Assembly (NCBI GenBank): GCA_016190375.1
Contig: JACPQR010000247.1
Span: 1-45,187 of the forward strand
Origin: Deltaproteobacteria bacterium
Lineage (GTDB): Bacteria > Myxococcota_A > Polyangia > JACPQR01
DNA: 45,187 nt
Direction: 5' to 3'
Of the stretch, positions 17,768 through 25,669 are shown piece by piece. Position 1 is the first letter of the stretch, and each line of letters begins with the position of its first letter. The notes beneath the pieces were generated by a model. The model saw only the letters and a program-made list of their open reading frames with translations. It ran no database searches and had not been told where the DNA came from. The translations under genes were made by a program, and so were the position numbers.

Positions 17768-17785
17768 GGTGACGTTTGGGTGACG
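17768..17785 (-). promoter_or_regulatory. Putative Pho box upstream of phoB
   Basis: Two perfect GGTGACG heptamers (17768-17774 and 17779-17785) are spaced 11 bp apart, just upstream of phoB. This is the cleanest of the three sites in the window. Confidence 0.7.
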
Positions 17786-17890
17786 CGATCGTGGAGAAGA
17801 GGTGTCTCGCGGCGTTTCGTCACCGGGAATCTCGCGCCGAGGTCCGAAAACGGCCAGACATCGTCCAGCCGCCGCGGTAGGGATCCCGAC

Positions 17891-19342
17891 GTGACGCTCG
17901 ACCCGGACGCTTGCTATCGCGCGCTCCGCTCCCGCGACGGTCGGTTCGACGGCGTCTTCTACGTGGGAGTCGCGACGACCGGCGTCTACTGCCGGCCAAT
18001 CTGCCCGGCGCGTACTCCTGCCCGCGAACGGTGCACGTTCTTCGGGCGGGCGGCGGAGGCCGAGCGCGCCGGCTTTCGCGCCTGCTTCCGCTGCCGGCCC
18101 GAGATCGCGCCGGGCCTGGCGATCGTCGACTCGGTGCCGCGCCTCGTGCGCGCCGCCGTCGCGCGGATCGACGCTGGAGCGCTGAACGAGCGATCGATCG
18201 ACGCGCTGGCCGGCTCGCTCGGCGTCACCTCGCGCCATCTCCGCCGCTCGCTCGAGGCGGAGCTCGGCGTCTCCCCGGTCGAGCTCGCGCAGACGCGGCG
18301 CCTTGCCCTCGCCAAGCAGCTCTTGCATGACACGGCGCTTCCGCTCGCCCAGGTGGCGTTCGCGGCGGGCTTCGGCAGCGTACGGCGATTCAACGCCGCG
18401 TTCCTCGCTCGTTTCGGCCGCCCGCCGTCCGTGCTCCGCAAGAGCCGGGTCGGCGAGGGTGACGGGGCGCTCTCGATTCGGCTGGGCTACCGTGCCCCGC
18501 TCGACTCCGCCGCGCTCCTCGCGTTTCTCCGGGCGCGCGCGATTCCAGGCGTAGAGGTGGTCGACGGCGCAGGGCTGCGCCGAACGGTCTCGCTGGGACG
18601 GGGAACCGGCGTCGTCTCGGCGAGGTTCGACGACGACCGCCGCGTTCTGCGTGCGCTGGTCTCTCCTTCGCTCGCGCCGAAGCTCATGGAGATCGCCGCG
18701 CGGCTCCGCGCGCTGTTCGATCTCGACCTCTGCCCCGACCTCGTCGCCGAGCACCTGGGCAAGGACCGGCTCCTCGCCGAGCGCGTGGCCGCGCGTCCGG
18801 GCCTGCGCGTGCCGGGCGCGTTCGACGGCTTCGAGACCGCGGTCCGCGCCGTGCTCGGCCAGCAGGTGTCCGTGCGCGCCGCCACGACGGTCTGTGGGAG
18901 GCTCGTGGCGGCCTTCGGCCAGCGCGTCGAGACGGACGAGCCTCGTCTGACCCACGCGTTCCCCACGGCCGAGTCGCTGGCGCAGGCGAGCTCCTCGCGC
19001 ATCCAGTCGCTCGGCCTGCCAGCGGCGCGTGCGCGCACCGTCGCCGCGCTCGCACGGGCCGTGGCGCGCGGTCGGGTGGACCTCGCGCCGGGCGCCGATC
19101 CGGCGGCGGCCATCGCCGCGCTCCAGGAGGTGCCTGGGATCGGCCCGTGGACCGCCCACGTCGTCGCGATGCGCGCGCTGCGCTGGCCGGACGCGTTCCC
19201 GGCGGCGGACCTCGGCGTCCTGAGGGCGCTCGGTGTCCGGACCGCAGCGGCCGCCGAGCGCGCGGCGGCCCCCTGGAGCCCGTGGCGCGCGTACGCCGTC
19301 CTGCACCTCTGGACCCCCGTCGTTCACGGAGATCGACCATGA
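17891..19342 (+). CDS. alkA: Ada-AlkA fusion: methyl-sensing regulator and 3-methyladenine glycosylase
   Basis: The start was set at the GTG at 17891; an in-frame ATG at 17780 would add 37 non-homologous Arg/Ser-rich residues and run through the Pho-box region. The 483-residue protein has the Ada zinc domain (C34, C38, C65 and C68, spaced as the methyl-acceptor cluster of Ada), an AraC-type HTH (about 78-180, SIDALAGSLGVTSRHLRRSLEAELG), and an AlkA glycosylase domain (about 190-483). The last contains LQEVPGIGPWTAHVVAMRA (helix-hairpin-helix) and a downstream Asp (about 440, in FPAADLGV) as the likely catalytic residue. It removes alkylated bases and may sense methylphosphotriesters. The ogt gene follows with a 4-base overlap. 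Confidence 0.92.
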   Translation: MTLDPDACYRALRSRDGRFDGVFYVGVATTGVYCRPICPARTPARERCTFFGRAAEAERAGFRACFRCRPEIAPGLAIVDSVPRLVRAAVARIDAGALNERSIDALAGSLGVTSRHLRRSLEAELGVSPVELAQTRRLALAKQLLHDTALPLAQVAFAAGFGSVRRFNAAFLARFGRPPSVLRKSRVGEGDGALSIRLGYRAPLDSAALLAFLRARAIPGVEVVDGAGLRRTVSLGRGTGVVSARFDDDRRVLRALVSPSLAPKLMEIAARLRALFDLDLCPDLVAEHLGKDRLLAERVAARPGLRVPGAFDGFETAVRAVLGQQVSVRAATTVCGRLVAAFGQRVETDEPRLTHAFPTAESLAQASSSRIQSLGLPAARARTVAALARAVARGRVDLAPGADPAAAIAALQEVPGIGPWTAHVVAMRALRWPDAFPAADLGVLRALGVRTAAAAERAAAPWSPWRAYAVLHLWTPVVHGDRP

Positions 19343-19887
19343 CCCGAACGTTCGAGATGCCTCTACCCAGCCCCGTCGGCTCGCTTCGCCTGGTCGCGAC
19401 CGCCGATGCGCTCGTCGCGGTCTTCCTGCCGACCCAGCCGCCCGGCGGTCCTGATGCAGGCCGCCCGGCCGCTCGCATCGACGTGCTCGAGGCCGCTGCG
19501 CGCGAGCTCGACGAGTACTTCCGCGGCGAGCGCCGGCGCTTCGCGATCCCGCTCGCGCCGGCCGGAACGGAGTTCGAGCGCCGGGTCTGGCGCGCGCTCG
19601 CCGAGATCCCGTTCGGCGAGCTGCGCTCGTACGGCGAGGTCGCGCGCGCGATCGGCCGCCCCCGCGCCGCGCGTGCGGTCGGCGCGGCCAACGCCCGCAA
19701 CCCACTGTCGATCATCGTGCCATGCCATCGAGTGGTCGGCGCGAACGGTGCGCTCACGGGCTACGCCGGCGGCCTGGCGATCAAGCAATGGCTGCTCGAG
19801 CACGAGGCGCGAGTGAGCGGGCGCAGGTGGTTGGTCCAGGCACCGTCGGGCTCGACCGGATGGCACCCGACGCCACCGTCGTGCTAG
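19339..19887 (+). CDS. ogt: Methylated-DNA-protein cysteine methyltransferase
   Basis: The 182-residue suicide methyltransferase has the active-site motif IIVPCHRVV (acceptor C129), preceded by the DNA-binding HTH and Arg finger (RSYGEVARAIGRPRAARAVGAANARNP). It takes methyl groups from O6-methylguanine. The ATGA overlap with the Ada-AlkA gene makes a two-gene alkylation-repair operon. The tail after about residue 160 is poorly conserved. Confidence 0.94.
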   Translation: MTRTFEMPLPSPVGSLRLVATADALVAVFLPTQPPGGPDAGRPAARIDVLEAAARELDEYFRGERRRFAIPLAPAGTEFERRVWRALAEIPFGELRSYGEVARAIGRPRAARAVGAANARNPLSIIVPCHRVVGANGALTGYAGGLAIKQWLLEHEARVSGRRWLVQAPSGSTGWHPTPPSC

Positions 19888-19952
19888 GGCGAGGCCGGGC
19901 CGGGGTTCGTGCGGTGCCTGGTGACGCGGCGCGAGCCGACTTCTGGGCGCTC

Positions 19953-20183
19953 TCAGCGCGCGCGGATGGTTCTGAGCCGGCGGATGCGGCCCCTCTGTTC
20001 CAGCTCGCGCGCCCGCTGCGCGGCCCCGATGTCGGCGAACTTCTGGACGCCTGGGGTGTAGGCCGGTGGTGCGAGACGCCTGGAGCGCGCCCACACGGCT
20101 CGAATGGTTGCGGCCAGCGCCGCTCCGGACACCCGCGGGGGCGGAGGCATGTCGCCGGCGCTGCGATACTTCGTGACCCCCAT
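19953..20183 (-). CDS. Small conserved protein of a nucleotidyltransferase-linked module
   Basis: The 76-residue protein starts MGVTKYRSAGDMPPPPR. I recall this opening (MGxTKYRSxxEMPPP) from a family of small proteins next to AbiEii-like nucleotidyltransferase genes. The ATG is preceded by GGAGG at 7 bases. A longer frame from 20366 exists, but its upstream part is the remnant described in the next entry. The C-terminal half is Arg-rich and helical (RARELEQRGRIRRLRTIRAR). Function is unknown; an antitoxin or partner role is inference only. Confidence 0.6.
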   Translation of the reverse strand: MGVTKYRSAGDMPPPPRVSGAALAATIRAVWARSRRLAPPAYTPGVQKFADIGAAQRARELEQRGRIRRLRTIRAR

Positions 20184-20296
20184 CACGATTCCTCCGACTC
20201 GAGGTCGAGGGCCGCGCGCAATGCCAGTGCGTCGACCCGCGGTCCCGGCTTTCATCTTCAAGAGCATCGCTGGAGTCACGACCGTCACCTGGATAC
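20183..20296 (-). pseudogene. C-terminal remnant of an AbiEii-like nucleotidyltransferase
   Basis: On the minus strand, directly after the vapC stop, one frame reads QVTVVTPAMLLKMKAGT and another then reads PRVDALALRAALDLESEES before a TGA. Together these look like the end of a nucleotidyltransferase-type protein (a TPAMLLKMKA...VDALALR pattern), with a one-base frameshift near 20235-20245. The TGA overlaps the next ATG as TGATG, the coupling expected of an intact two-gene module. Everything upstream is gone and replaced by the vapBC module. This is tentative because the fragment is short. Confidence 0.45.
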
Positions 20297-20695
20297 CTAC
20301 GCGAGATCGAGCGGGAAGCGGGTGCCAATCCGATGGAAGTCGCGGTCGGTCGTCAACAGAGAACACTCATGCCGGATGGCGGCCGCCGCGATCTGCGCAT
20401 CCATCGTACCAACCTGGATGCCGCCGGACCGGCAGACGCTGCGGATCTCGGCCGCGAACACGTAGTCCGCACGCGCCAGGCGCACTAGCGGAAAGGGGGC
20501 GAGCGCCCGGACCAGCCGCTTGAAACGTTCGTCCGAGCGGAACCCCTGCAGGGTCTCCTGCAGGATCGTGCCGGTGAGGCACACCACATCGCGGCCGTCG
20601 ATCAGCTTCCGGAGCAGCTCCACCTCGCGGCAGCCCGGTGGATCGTCGCGGCGAAGCGCCAGCGACCATACGGACGTGTCGACGATGACCTTCAC
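20297..20695 (-). CDS. vapC: PIN-domain toxin VapC
   Basis: The 132-residue PIN nuclease starts MKVIVDTSVWSLALRR (D6). Further acidic residues are E47 in LTGTILQETLQGF, D99 in GTMDAQIAAAA and D117 in LLTTDRDF. It is a probable RNase. The start overlaps the vapB stop by ATGA. The stop is immediately followed by the nucleotidyltransferase remnant. Confidence 0.9.
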   Translation of the reverse strand: MKVIVDTSVWSLALRRDDPPGCREVELLRKLIDGRDVVCLTGTILQETLQGFRSDERFKRLVRALAPFPLVRLARADYVFAAEIRSVCRSGGIQVGTMDAQIAAAAIRHECSLLTTDRDFHRIGTRFPLDLA

Positions 20696-20898
20696 TTGCC
20701 CCCGCGGTCACGCTCCACCTTGTAGTCGAAGCCGCCGTCCCACTCGAGGCTGCCGAAGAGCTTCAGGACTCCCCGCTGCCTGCGCTTCTGGACGTATTCG
20801 GCCAGCGCCTCGTTGACGGCTTCCCGCTTGCTGCGCTTGCCGCTCAGGCGAAGCGCCTCGCGAAGCAGCCGATCGTCGATGTTCAGGTTCGTCGGCAT
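20692..20898 (-). CDS. vapB: VapB-family antitoxin
   Basis: I chose the second ATG (MPTNLNIDDRLLREALRLSGKRSKREAVNEALAEYVQKR), which matches the usual VapB start. An ATG six codons earlier is also in frame. The 68-residue product has a ribbon-helix-helix N-terminus of the type 'TNLNIDD..L..EAL..SG..SKREAVNEAL', followed by a toxin-wrapping tail (GSLEWDGGFDY). A short inverted repeat overlaps the start region and could be its operator. Confidence 0.85.
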   Translation of the reverse strand: MPTNLNIDDRLLREALRLSGKRSKREAVNEALAEYVQKRRQRGVLKLFGSLEWDGGFDYKVERDRGGK

Positions 20899-20916
20899 GT
20901 GTAGACTGTCACACAT
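20897..20916 (-). promoter_or_regulatory. Inverted repeat at the vapB start, possible operator
   Basis: ATGTGT (20897-20902) and ACACAT (20911-20916) form a perfect 6-bp inverted repeat with an 8-base spacer, right at the vapB start codon. VapBC complexes often bind such sites. No -35/-10 pair stands out. Confidence 0.35.
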
Positions 20917-20917
20917 A

Positions 20918-23900
20918 CTACTCGCCGTCGCAACGACGAACCACGGCCGAGGAGATGATCAGACCCGCGGCCTGGCTCGGGCCTTCAGGGGATCCGGCCT
21001 CGAAGCGGAGCGAGACCGTCCTGCCCGCCCAACGCTCGAGACGCAGCGTTGGAACGCGCTTCCAGCCGTCGCCGTCGAGCACCTCTCGAAGCAGCGTCGT
21101 GCTCTCACCGTCTTCCTCGACGGCGACGGTGACGGGCCGGGTAGGCGCCGCGTCGTCGCCGCGAAGATCCGCGGTCAAGCAGCTCGTCGTCTCGGGCTGC
21201 AGCGCGACGACGAGGCGGGCCACTCGGGCGCCCGGCGCCGATCGCACGTGGATCTCTCCCCCTTCGGTCGAGACCAGGGAGTCGACGGCGGTGGCCTCCC
21301 CGACGTCGACCATCCGCGAGAGCGACCGCGTCAGGCCGCAACCTCCGCCGACGAACCTCGGAGCCACGAAGTGTGCCCAGTCGTATCTCGCGTCCCTGCC
21401 TGGAAGAGTCGACAGGACGAGCTCGATGTCGCGCCCTGACCACTGCGCCAGCGACAAGGGCGGGGCGACCCTCCTGCCTGCCGGCGCGAGGTGCTCGGAC
21501 AAGAGCGTGCTCGAGCTCCCCGCATCGCGCACGGCGACCTCGAAGCGCACGCCGTCGCCCATTCCCGTCTCTCCCAGGTGGGCGAGCGACGTCTGGAAGC
21601 AGGAGTCCGCGCGCGGCCGCAGCGGCACGACGAGCTCGGCGGGGGCGGTACCCGGAAGATTCGGGTGCAGGTAGATGTCCGCGCCTTTCAGCTCGGGGTT
21701 CGACCTCTTCGCGTGGGCCCTGCCCGCGCGCAGCGCACCGGCAACGGTCGCCGGTCGACCGTCCGAGCCCACGACGAGGCGGAAGAAGCGAACCCAGTCG
21801 TTGTCGGCGTTGGAACGCTCTTCGGAGCCGACGCGCAAGATGACGTCACGCCCTGCCCAGGGATCGAGCGGCAGCTCGATCTCGGTGGGAGCGGCGCCGG
21901 GCTCGAGGCCGACGCGCGAAAGCGAGGTGCGGACCAGACGGGCGAGTGGATCGATCACCTCGATCTCGACGTCCGCTCCGTCGCCTCCCGGCGGAGCCTC
22001 GTCGAGGCCCACCTTCGCCCGCAGCACGGATCCGAGCCCGGGACGCATCGGGAAGAAGACGGATGCGTGCAGGTGCTCGTGCTCGTTCGGGTGAAGCACG
22101 AAACCCTCCTCGCCGCTCCGGAAGCGAGGGGACGCCGACATGGGAAACGCTCCGCCCTGCTCGAGCCGCGCGGCCAGGTCGCCGTTCGACGGCGGCGACG
22201 GGTCGATCGGGGGACCGGCGCGCGGTCGCCTCACCACCTCGAGGCGGTGGATCTTGATCCGGATGCTTCCTGGCGACCAGTCCTTGATGGGAACGAAGAC
22301 GAGCTCGATGCGATCCGCGCGCCGCGGATCCGTCGGCTCGAGGCCGGCGATCCAGGCCCACTCCGCCGCCCATGGGTTGACGGCGACGAGGTCGGTGCTC
22401 CTCGTGTTCATCTGTCGCAGGTGGGTCGTCGTGTCGATCCATGGCTCCGCGTCCCCGAGGGCGAAGCGCAAGTGCGACTCGGGCGCCGCTCCGGCGTAGC
22501 GGACCCACTCCGGCGTCTCGATCGTGTAGTCGATCCCGATGAGGTCCGTCTCGGAGACCGGCTCGGCGAGCCGGACCGTGAGCGAGCCCGGCATCGAGAC
22601 GGTCTTCCACTCGCCGACGGAGCTGCCTTCGAGGACTCGCCGCCTCGCAGGAGCGGGCCTTTGGCGCAGCGCCATCGCGAAGACGTCCGGGCCAAGGCGG
22701 GCCACGGGACGGTACAGCTCCGCGACCGTGACGAAGTCCTCGCCGATGTACCAGCTCGTGGAGCCGTAGACGAAGGACGACATCTGCTGGATGAAGTACG
22801 GACAGCGCTCTCGGCGGATCGCGCGGGCGAGTCGACCCTGGAGGTCCCCGGACCACCGGAGCTGTGCGGACGTCGGGCCGGGGAGATCGGCGAGCGCGTG
22901 GACGACGTCGCCTCCCTGGAATGCGCCGATGCAGCTCGTGCCCGATCGAAGGGCCTGCCGTCGTGTCCACCGCACGATCCGGGTGATGTTCGACTGGTAC
23001 TCGCGATCGGCCTTCTCGCCGCCGACGACCGCGGCGAGATCGTCGAACAGGAGCCTGCCGCGGACCTCGTCGCCCTGAGCACCGATCCAGCTCAGACCCA
23101 GCATGAGCGGTGGGATACCAAACGCCACGAACCGGCCGAAATGCCCCTTCTCGAACCGGGCCAGGGCCGCGAGGGCGAGCGCTGCCCCGAGCGGCATCAC
23201 TCCGTGCCAGACGTGACCGGGATCGGAGCGAACGAGCGCGGTCAACGCCAGTGGAAGAGCGCCGACGAGCAGCAATCCGGAACGTTCGTCGCGAAAGGCG
23301 GGGATGGCACAGACGAGCGCGGCGCCGGCTGCGCAGGCGATCATCGCCACGACCGGCGCGGCTCCCACCTCGTCTGCCTCGAACGGCACGCTCGTGGCAG
23401 CGGCGTAGGTAGTCGCGATCCCCAGCGACTCGCGAAGAAATGCCAGCAGGCTTGCCCCCAGCAGCCGGGCGCCGAGCTCGCCTGCGCACGCGACGACCAC
23501 CAGAGCGGCGAGCAGTATGCCGGAGCGTCGAATCGCCGGGAGGACGGGCTCCCGAGCGACGCGACGCGAGAGGACGGCGTATGCAGCCATGCCCGCGAGG
23601 GACGCGAGCGCCATTGCTCCCCGCTCGAAGGTGAAGAGGACCGCAACGAGCACCGCGACGGCCACGCCCAGAGCCCAGCGCCAGGATTGCCGCAGGGGCG
23701 ACGTGTCGTCGCCGTCGCCCGGGGCCGCAACGACGCAGACCAGCAAGGAGAGCATGATCCGGATCGACGCAATCGACGCCAGGAGCGAGAAGGTCCCGAG
23801 CGTCGCCATACCCACGAGACGCGGCCATGGGCGCTCGAGCAGACCGAAGACGATCCAGAGCGCGATGAGGAGCGAGATGATGGGCAAGAGCGTCTCGAGG

Positions 23901-24202
23901 CCCGCGAGGACGCGTTGAGGCGAGGACGCTTCGAACCCCGCCGCGGCCCACGAGAGGAGCTGCCAAAGGGGGCCGAGCGAGTAGTGGAAGTCACGGCCGA
24001 TCCACTCGCCGCGGGAGGCGCGCCAGGGAAGCTCGAGCTTCCAGGCGTTGTCGTAGATCGCTCCCTCGAGCTCGCGGTCGTCCCACCGGGCCGCCGTGAC
24101 GTACGCACCGGCGGCGATCACGGCGAGCAGATAGACGCCCAGGAGGCACAGTGATATGTAAGCCGGGTGCCTTAGACGGCGCAGGATTCCCTGGGACGTC
24201 AT
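20918..24202 (-). CDS. Large polytopic membrane protein, GT-C-like, with repeated extracellular beta domains
   Basis: About 1094 residues from the ATG at 24202; a GTG at 24232 would add 10. The N-terminal about 400 residues contain roughly ten or more membrane segments. The first periplasmic loop carries ARWDDRELEG and GRDFHYSLGPLWQLL, recalling the acidic and GPL motifs of GT-C polyprenyl-phosphate-sugar glycosyltransferases. The C-terminal about 600 residues are soluble. They hold at least three similar modules of about 120 residues with a shared core (HPN or R start, AxLVVPLRP...SC, W(A/S)GRD(I/V)xLRV end), which look like beta-sandwich carbohydrate-binding domains. It is divergent from the PaaK-led operon and probably part of the same cluster. 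The catalytic role is inferred. Confidence 0.65.
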   Translation of the reverse strand: MTSQGILRRLRHPAYISLCLLGVYLLAVIAAGAYVTAARWDDRELEGAIYDNAWKLELPWRASRGEWIGRDFHYSLGPLWQLLSWAAAGFEASSPQRVLAGLETLLPIISLLIALWIVFGLLERPWPRLVGMATLGTFSLLASIASIRIMLSLLVCVVAAPGDGDDTSPLRQSWRWALGVAVAVLVAVLFTFERGAMALASLAGMAAYAVLSRRVAREPVLPAIRRSGILLAALVVVACAGELGARLLGASLLAFLRESLGIATTYAAATSVPFEADEVGAAPVVAMIACAAGAALVCAIPAFRDERSGLLLVGALPLALTALVRSDPGHVWHGVMPLGAALALAALARFEKGHFGRFVAFGIPPLMLGLSWIGAQGDEVRGRLLFDDLAAVVGGEKADREYQSNITRIVRWTRRQALRSGTSCIGAFQGGDVVHALADLPGPTSAQLRWSGDLQGRLARAIRRERCPYFIQQMSSFVYGSTSWYIGEDFVTVAELYRPVARLGPDVFAMALRQRPAPARRRVLEGSSVGEWKTVSMPGSLTVRLAEPVSETDLIGIDYTIETPEWVRYAGAAPESHLRFALGDAEPWIDTTTHLRQMNTRSTDLVAVNPWAAEWAWIAGLEPTDPRRADRIELVFVPIKDWSPGSIRIKIHRLEVVRRPRAGPPIDPSPPSNGDLAARLEQGGAFPMSASPRFRSGEEGFVLHPNEHEHLHASVFFPMRPGLGSVLRAKVGLDEAPPGGDGADVEIEVIDPLARLVRTSLSRVGLEPGAAPTEIELPLDPWAGRDVILRVGSEERSNADNDWVRFFRLVVGSDGRPATVAGALRAGRAHAKRSNPELKGADIYLHPNLPGTAPAELVVPLRPRADSCFQTSLAHLGETGMGDGVRFEVAVRDAGSSSTLLSEHLAPAGRRVAPPLSLAQWSGRDIELVLSTLPGRDARYDWAHFVAPRFVGGGCGLTRSLSRMVDVGEATAVDSLVSTEGGEIHVRSAPGARVARLVVALQPETTSCLTADLRGDDAAPTRPVTVAVEEDGESTTLLREVLDGDGWKRVPTLRLERWAGRTVSLRFEAGSPEGPSQAAGLIISSAVVRRCDGE

Positions 24203-24370
24203 GAGAGGCCGAGTCGCTCCAGGGGTTTCCACCAGATCGGGCAGGCCGTCCGCGGCTCAATCACCGGCTGCGCGGGCTCGCCGCAGCAACGTCTTGTACA
24301 ACATGCGCCGCGCGCGCACCAGGCCGCGGCTCGCCGAGATCGCGGTTGGCCCTTGCCCGGGGGCCGCGGC

Positions 24371-25636
24371 ATGATCGCTCGCAAGCTTGCCTGCCTCGCG
24401 GCGGCCATGCGCCGGCAATGGGCTCCGCCGTGGGAGCTTCGGAAGCGCCAGCTCGTCATCCTGCAGAGGCTGATCGCGCACGCGCACGAGCGGGTCCCGC
24501 TGTGGCGCGAGAAGATGCGCGCCGCGGGAGTCCGGCCCGGGGATCTCCGGACACTCGCCGATCTCGCCGCCCTTCCGCTCATGACGAAGGAGGAGCTGCG
24601 AGACGGGTTCCCCGAGCACACCTGCGCGCGGCCGCTCGAGCCGAGCGACCACGTCTTCGAGACCTCGGGCTCCTCCGGCGTGATGCTCAGGGTCCCCTAC
24701 GACGATGCCGGCAACGACTTCCTGGACGCCATCTACGGCCGGGCGCTCTTCTCGGCCGGCTATCGCCCCTGGGACAGGATCGCTTACTTCTGGTGGACCA
24801 AGCCCCGACCGCTCACGCCGTACGAGCGGGTCGGGCTCATGAAGAAGACGGTCCTTCCCTCGGAGGCGGATCCCGAAGAGCAGCTCCGGATGCTCGCCCG
24901 GCTCCAGCCGCGGGTCATCTACAACTTCCCGACGAGCATGGCGCTGATGGCTCGGCTGATCGAGCAGCGCGGATCGCGGCCCGTACAGCCCGGGATCATC
25001 GTGTGCCACGGCGAGCTGATGACCGCGGAGCAACGAGCGACGATCGAGCGTGCCTTCGGCTGTGACGTCTTCGACCAGTACGGGGCGCAGGAGTTCAACC
25101 GGATGGCGTGGGACTGCCGCCGGCACGAGGGCATGCACCTCGACGCCGACAGCGTGATCGTCGAGGTCCTGGGCCCCGACGGGTCGCCGGCCGGCACCGA
25201 CCAGGAAGGCGAGCTGGTCGTCACGGGCCTCGCCGGCTTCCTGACGCCGCTCATCCGCTACCGGATCGGCGACATCGGCCTCCTGCGCTCCCGGCCCTGC
25301 GCCTGCGGCAGGTCCCTGCCGCTGCTCGAGCTGACGGGCGGCCGGTCGGACGACTTCCTGAAGCTCCCTGACGGCCGCCGGGTCAGCCCCCGGATGATCG
25401 TGCCGCGCATCGAGCTGCACACCGGCTACCTGCAGTATCGCGTGGTCCAGCGGACCCCCGCGGAGGTCGACGTGATGCTCGTCCCGGCCGCCGGCGCCTC
25501 CGACTCGCTGCTCGTGGCGATCGAGGCGGAGCTCCGGTCACTCGTGGGGCGAGGCGTCGACGTCCGCGCCCGCTTCGTCGACGCCATCCCCCTCTCAGGC
25601 CGCGGCAAGCTCCGCGCGGTCGTCAGCGAGGTCTGA
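24371..25636 (+). CDS. PaaK/CapK-like adenylate-forming enzyme
   Basis: The 421-residue protein resembles phenylacetate-CoA ligase / CapK-type AMP-forming enzymes. The N-terminal LQRLIAHAHERVPLWREKM is followed by the P-loop ETSGSSGVMLRVP, the DQYGAQEF acceptor loop, IRYRIGDIG and the C-terminal CACGRSLPLLELTGGRSDDFL. These activate a carboxylic acid as acyl-AMP. CapK-type members occur in surface-polysaccharide clusters. The ATG at 24371 was chosen; a TTG six codons upstream is possible. It is the first gene of a four-gene operon running to 31118. Confidence 0.85.
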   Translation: MIARKLACLAAAMRRQWAPPWELRKRQLVILQRLIAHAHERVPLWREKMRAAGVRPGDLRTLADLAALPLMTKEELRDGFPEHTCARPLEPSDHVFETSGSSGVMLRVPYDDAGNDFLDAIYGRALFSAGYRPWDRIAYFWWTKPRPLTPYERVGLMKKTVLPSEADPEEQLRMLARLQPRVIYNFPTSMALMARLIEQRGSRPVQPGIIVCHGELMTAEQRATIERAFGCDVFDQYGAQEFNRMAWDCRRHEGMHLDADSVIVEVLGPDGSPAGTDQEGELVVTGLAGFLTPLIRYRIGDIGLLRSRPCACGRSLPLLELTGGRSDDFLKLPDGRRVSPRMIVPRIELHTGYLQYRVVQRTPAEVDVMLVPAAGASDSLLVAIEAELRSLVGRGVDVRARFVDAIPLSGRGKLRAVVSEV

Positions 25637-25669
25637 GGTGGAGAGGCCTCACTCTCGTCGCGTGACCTG

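Noticed and set aside
21491..24154. An 887-codon plus-strand frame opposite the large membrane protein
   Set aside because: The composition is charged and repetitive, while the minus-strand frame shows clean membrane segments and repeated domains.
24303..24374. Short 23-codon ORF overlapping the PaaK-like start as a leader peptide or RiPP precursor
   Set aside because: Arg-rich, no ribosome-binding site, no core-like composition; it is likely random in GC-rich sequence.
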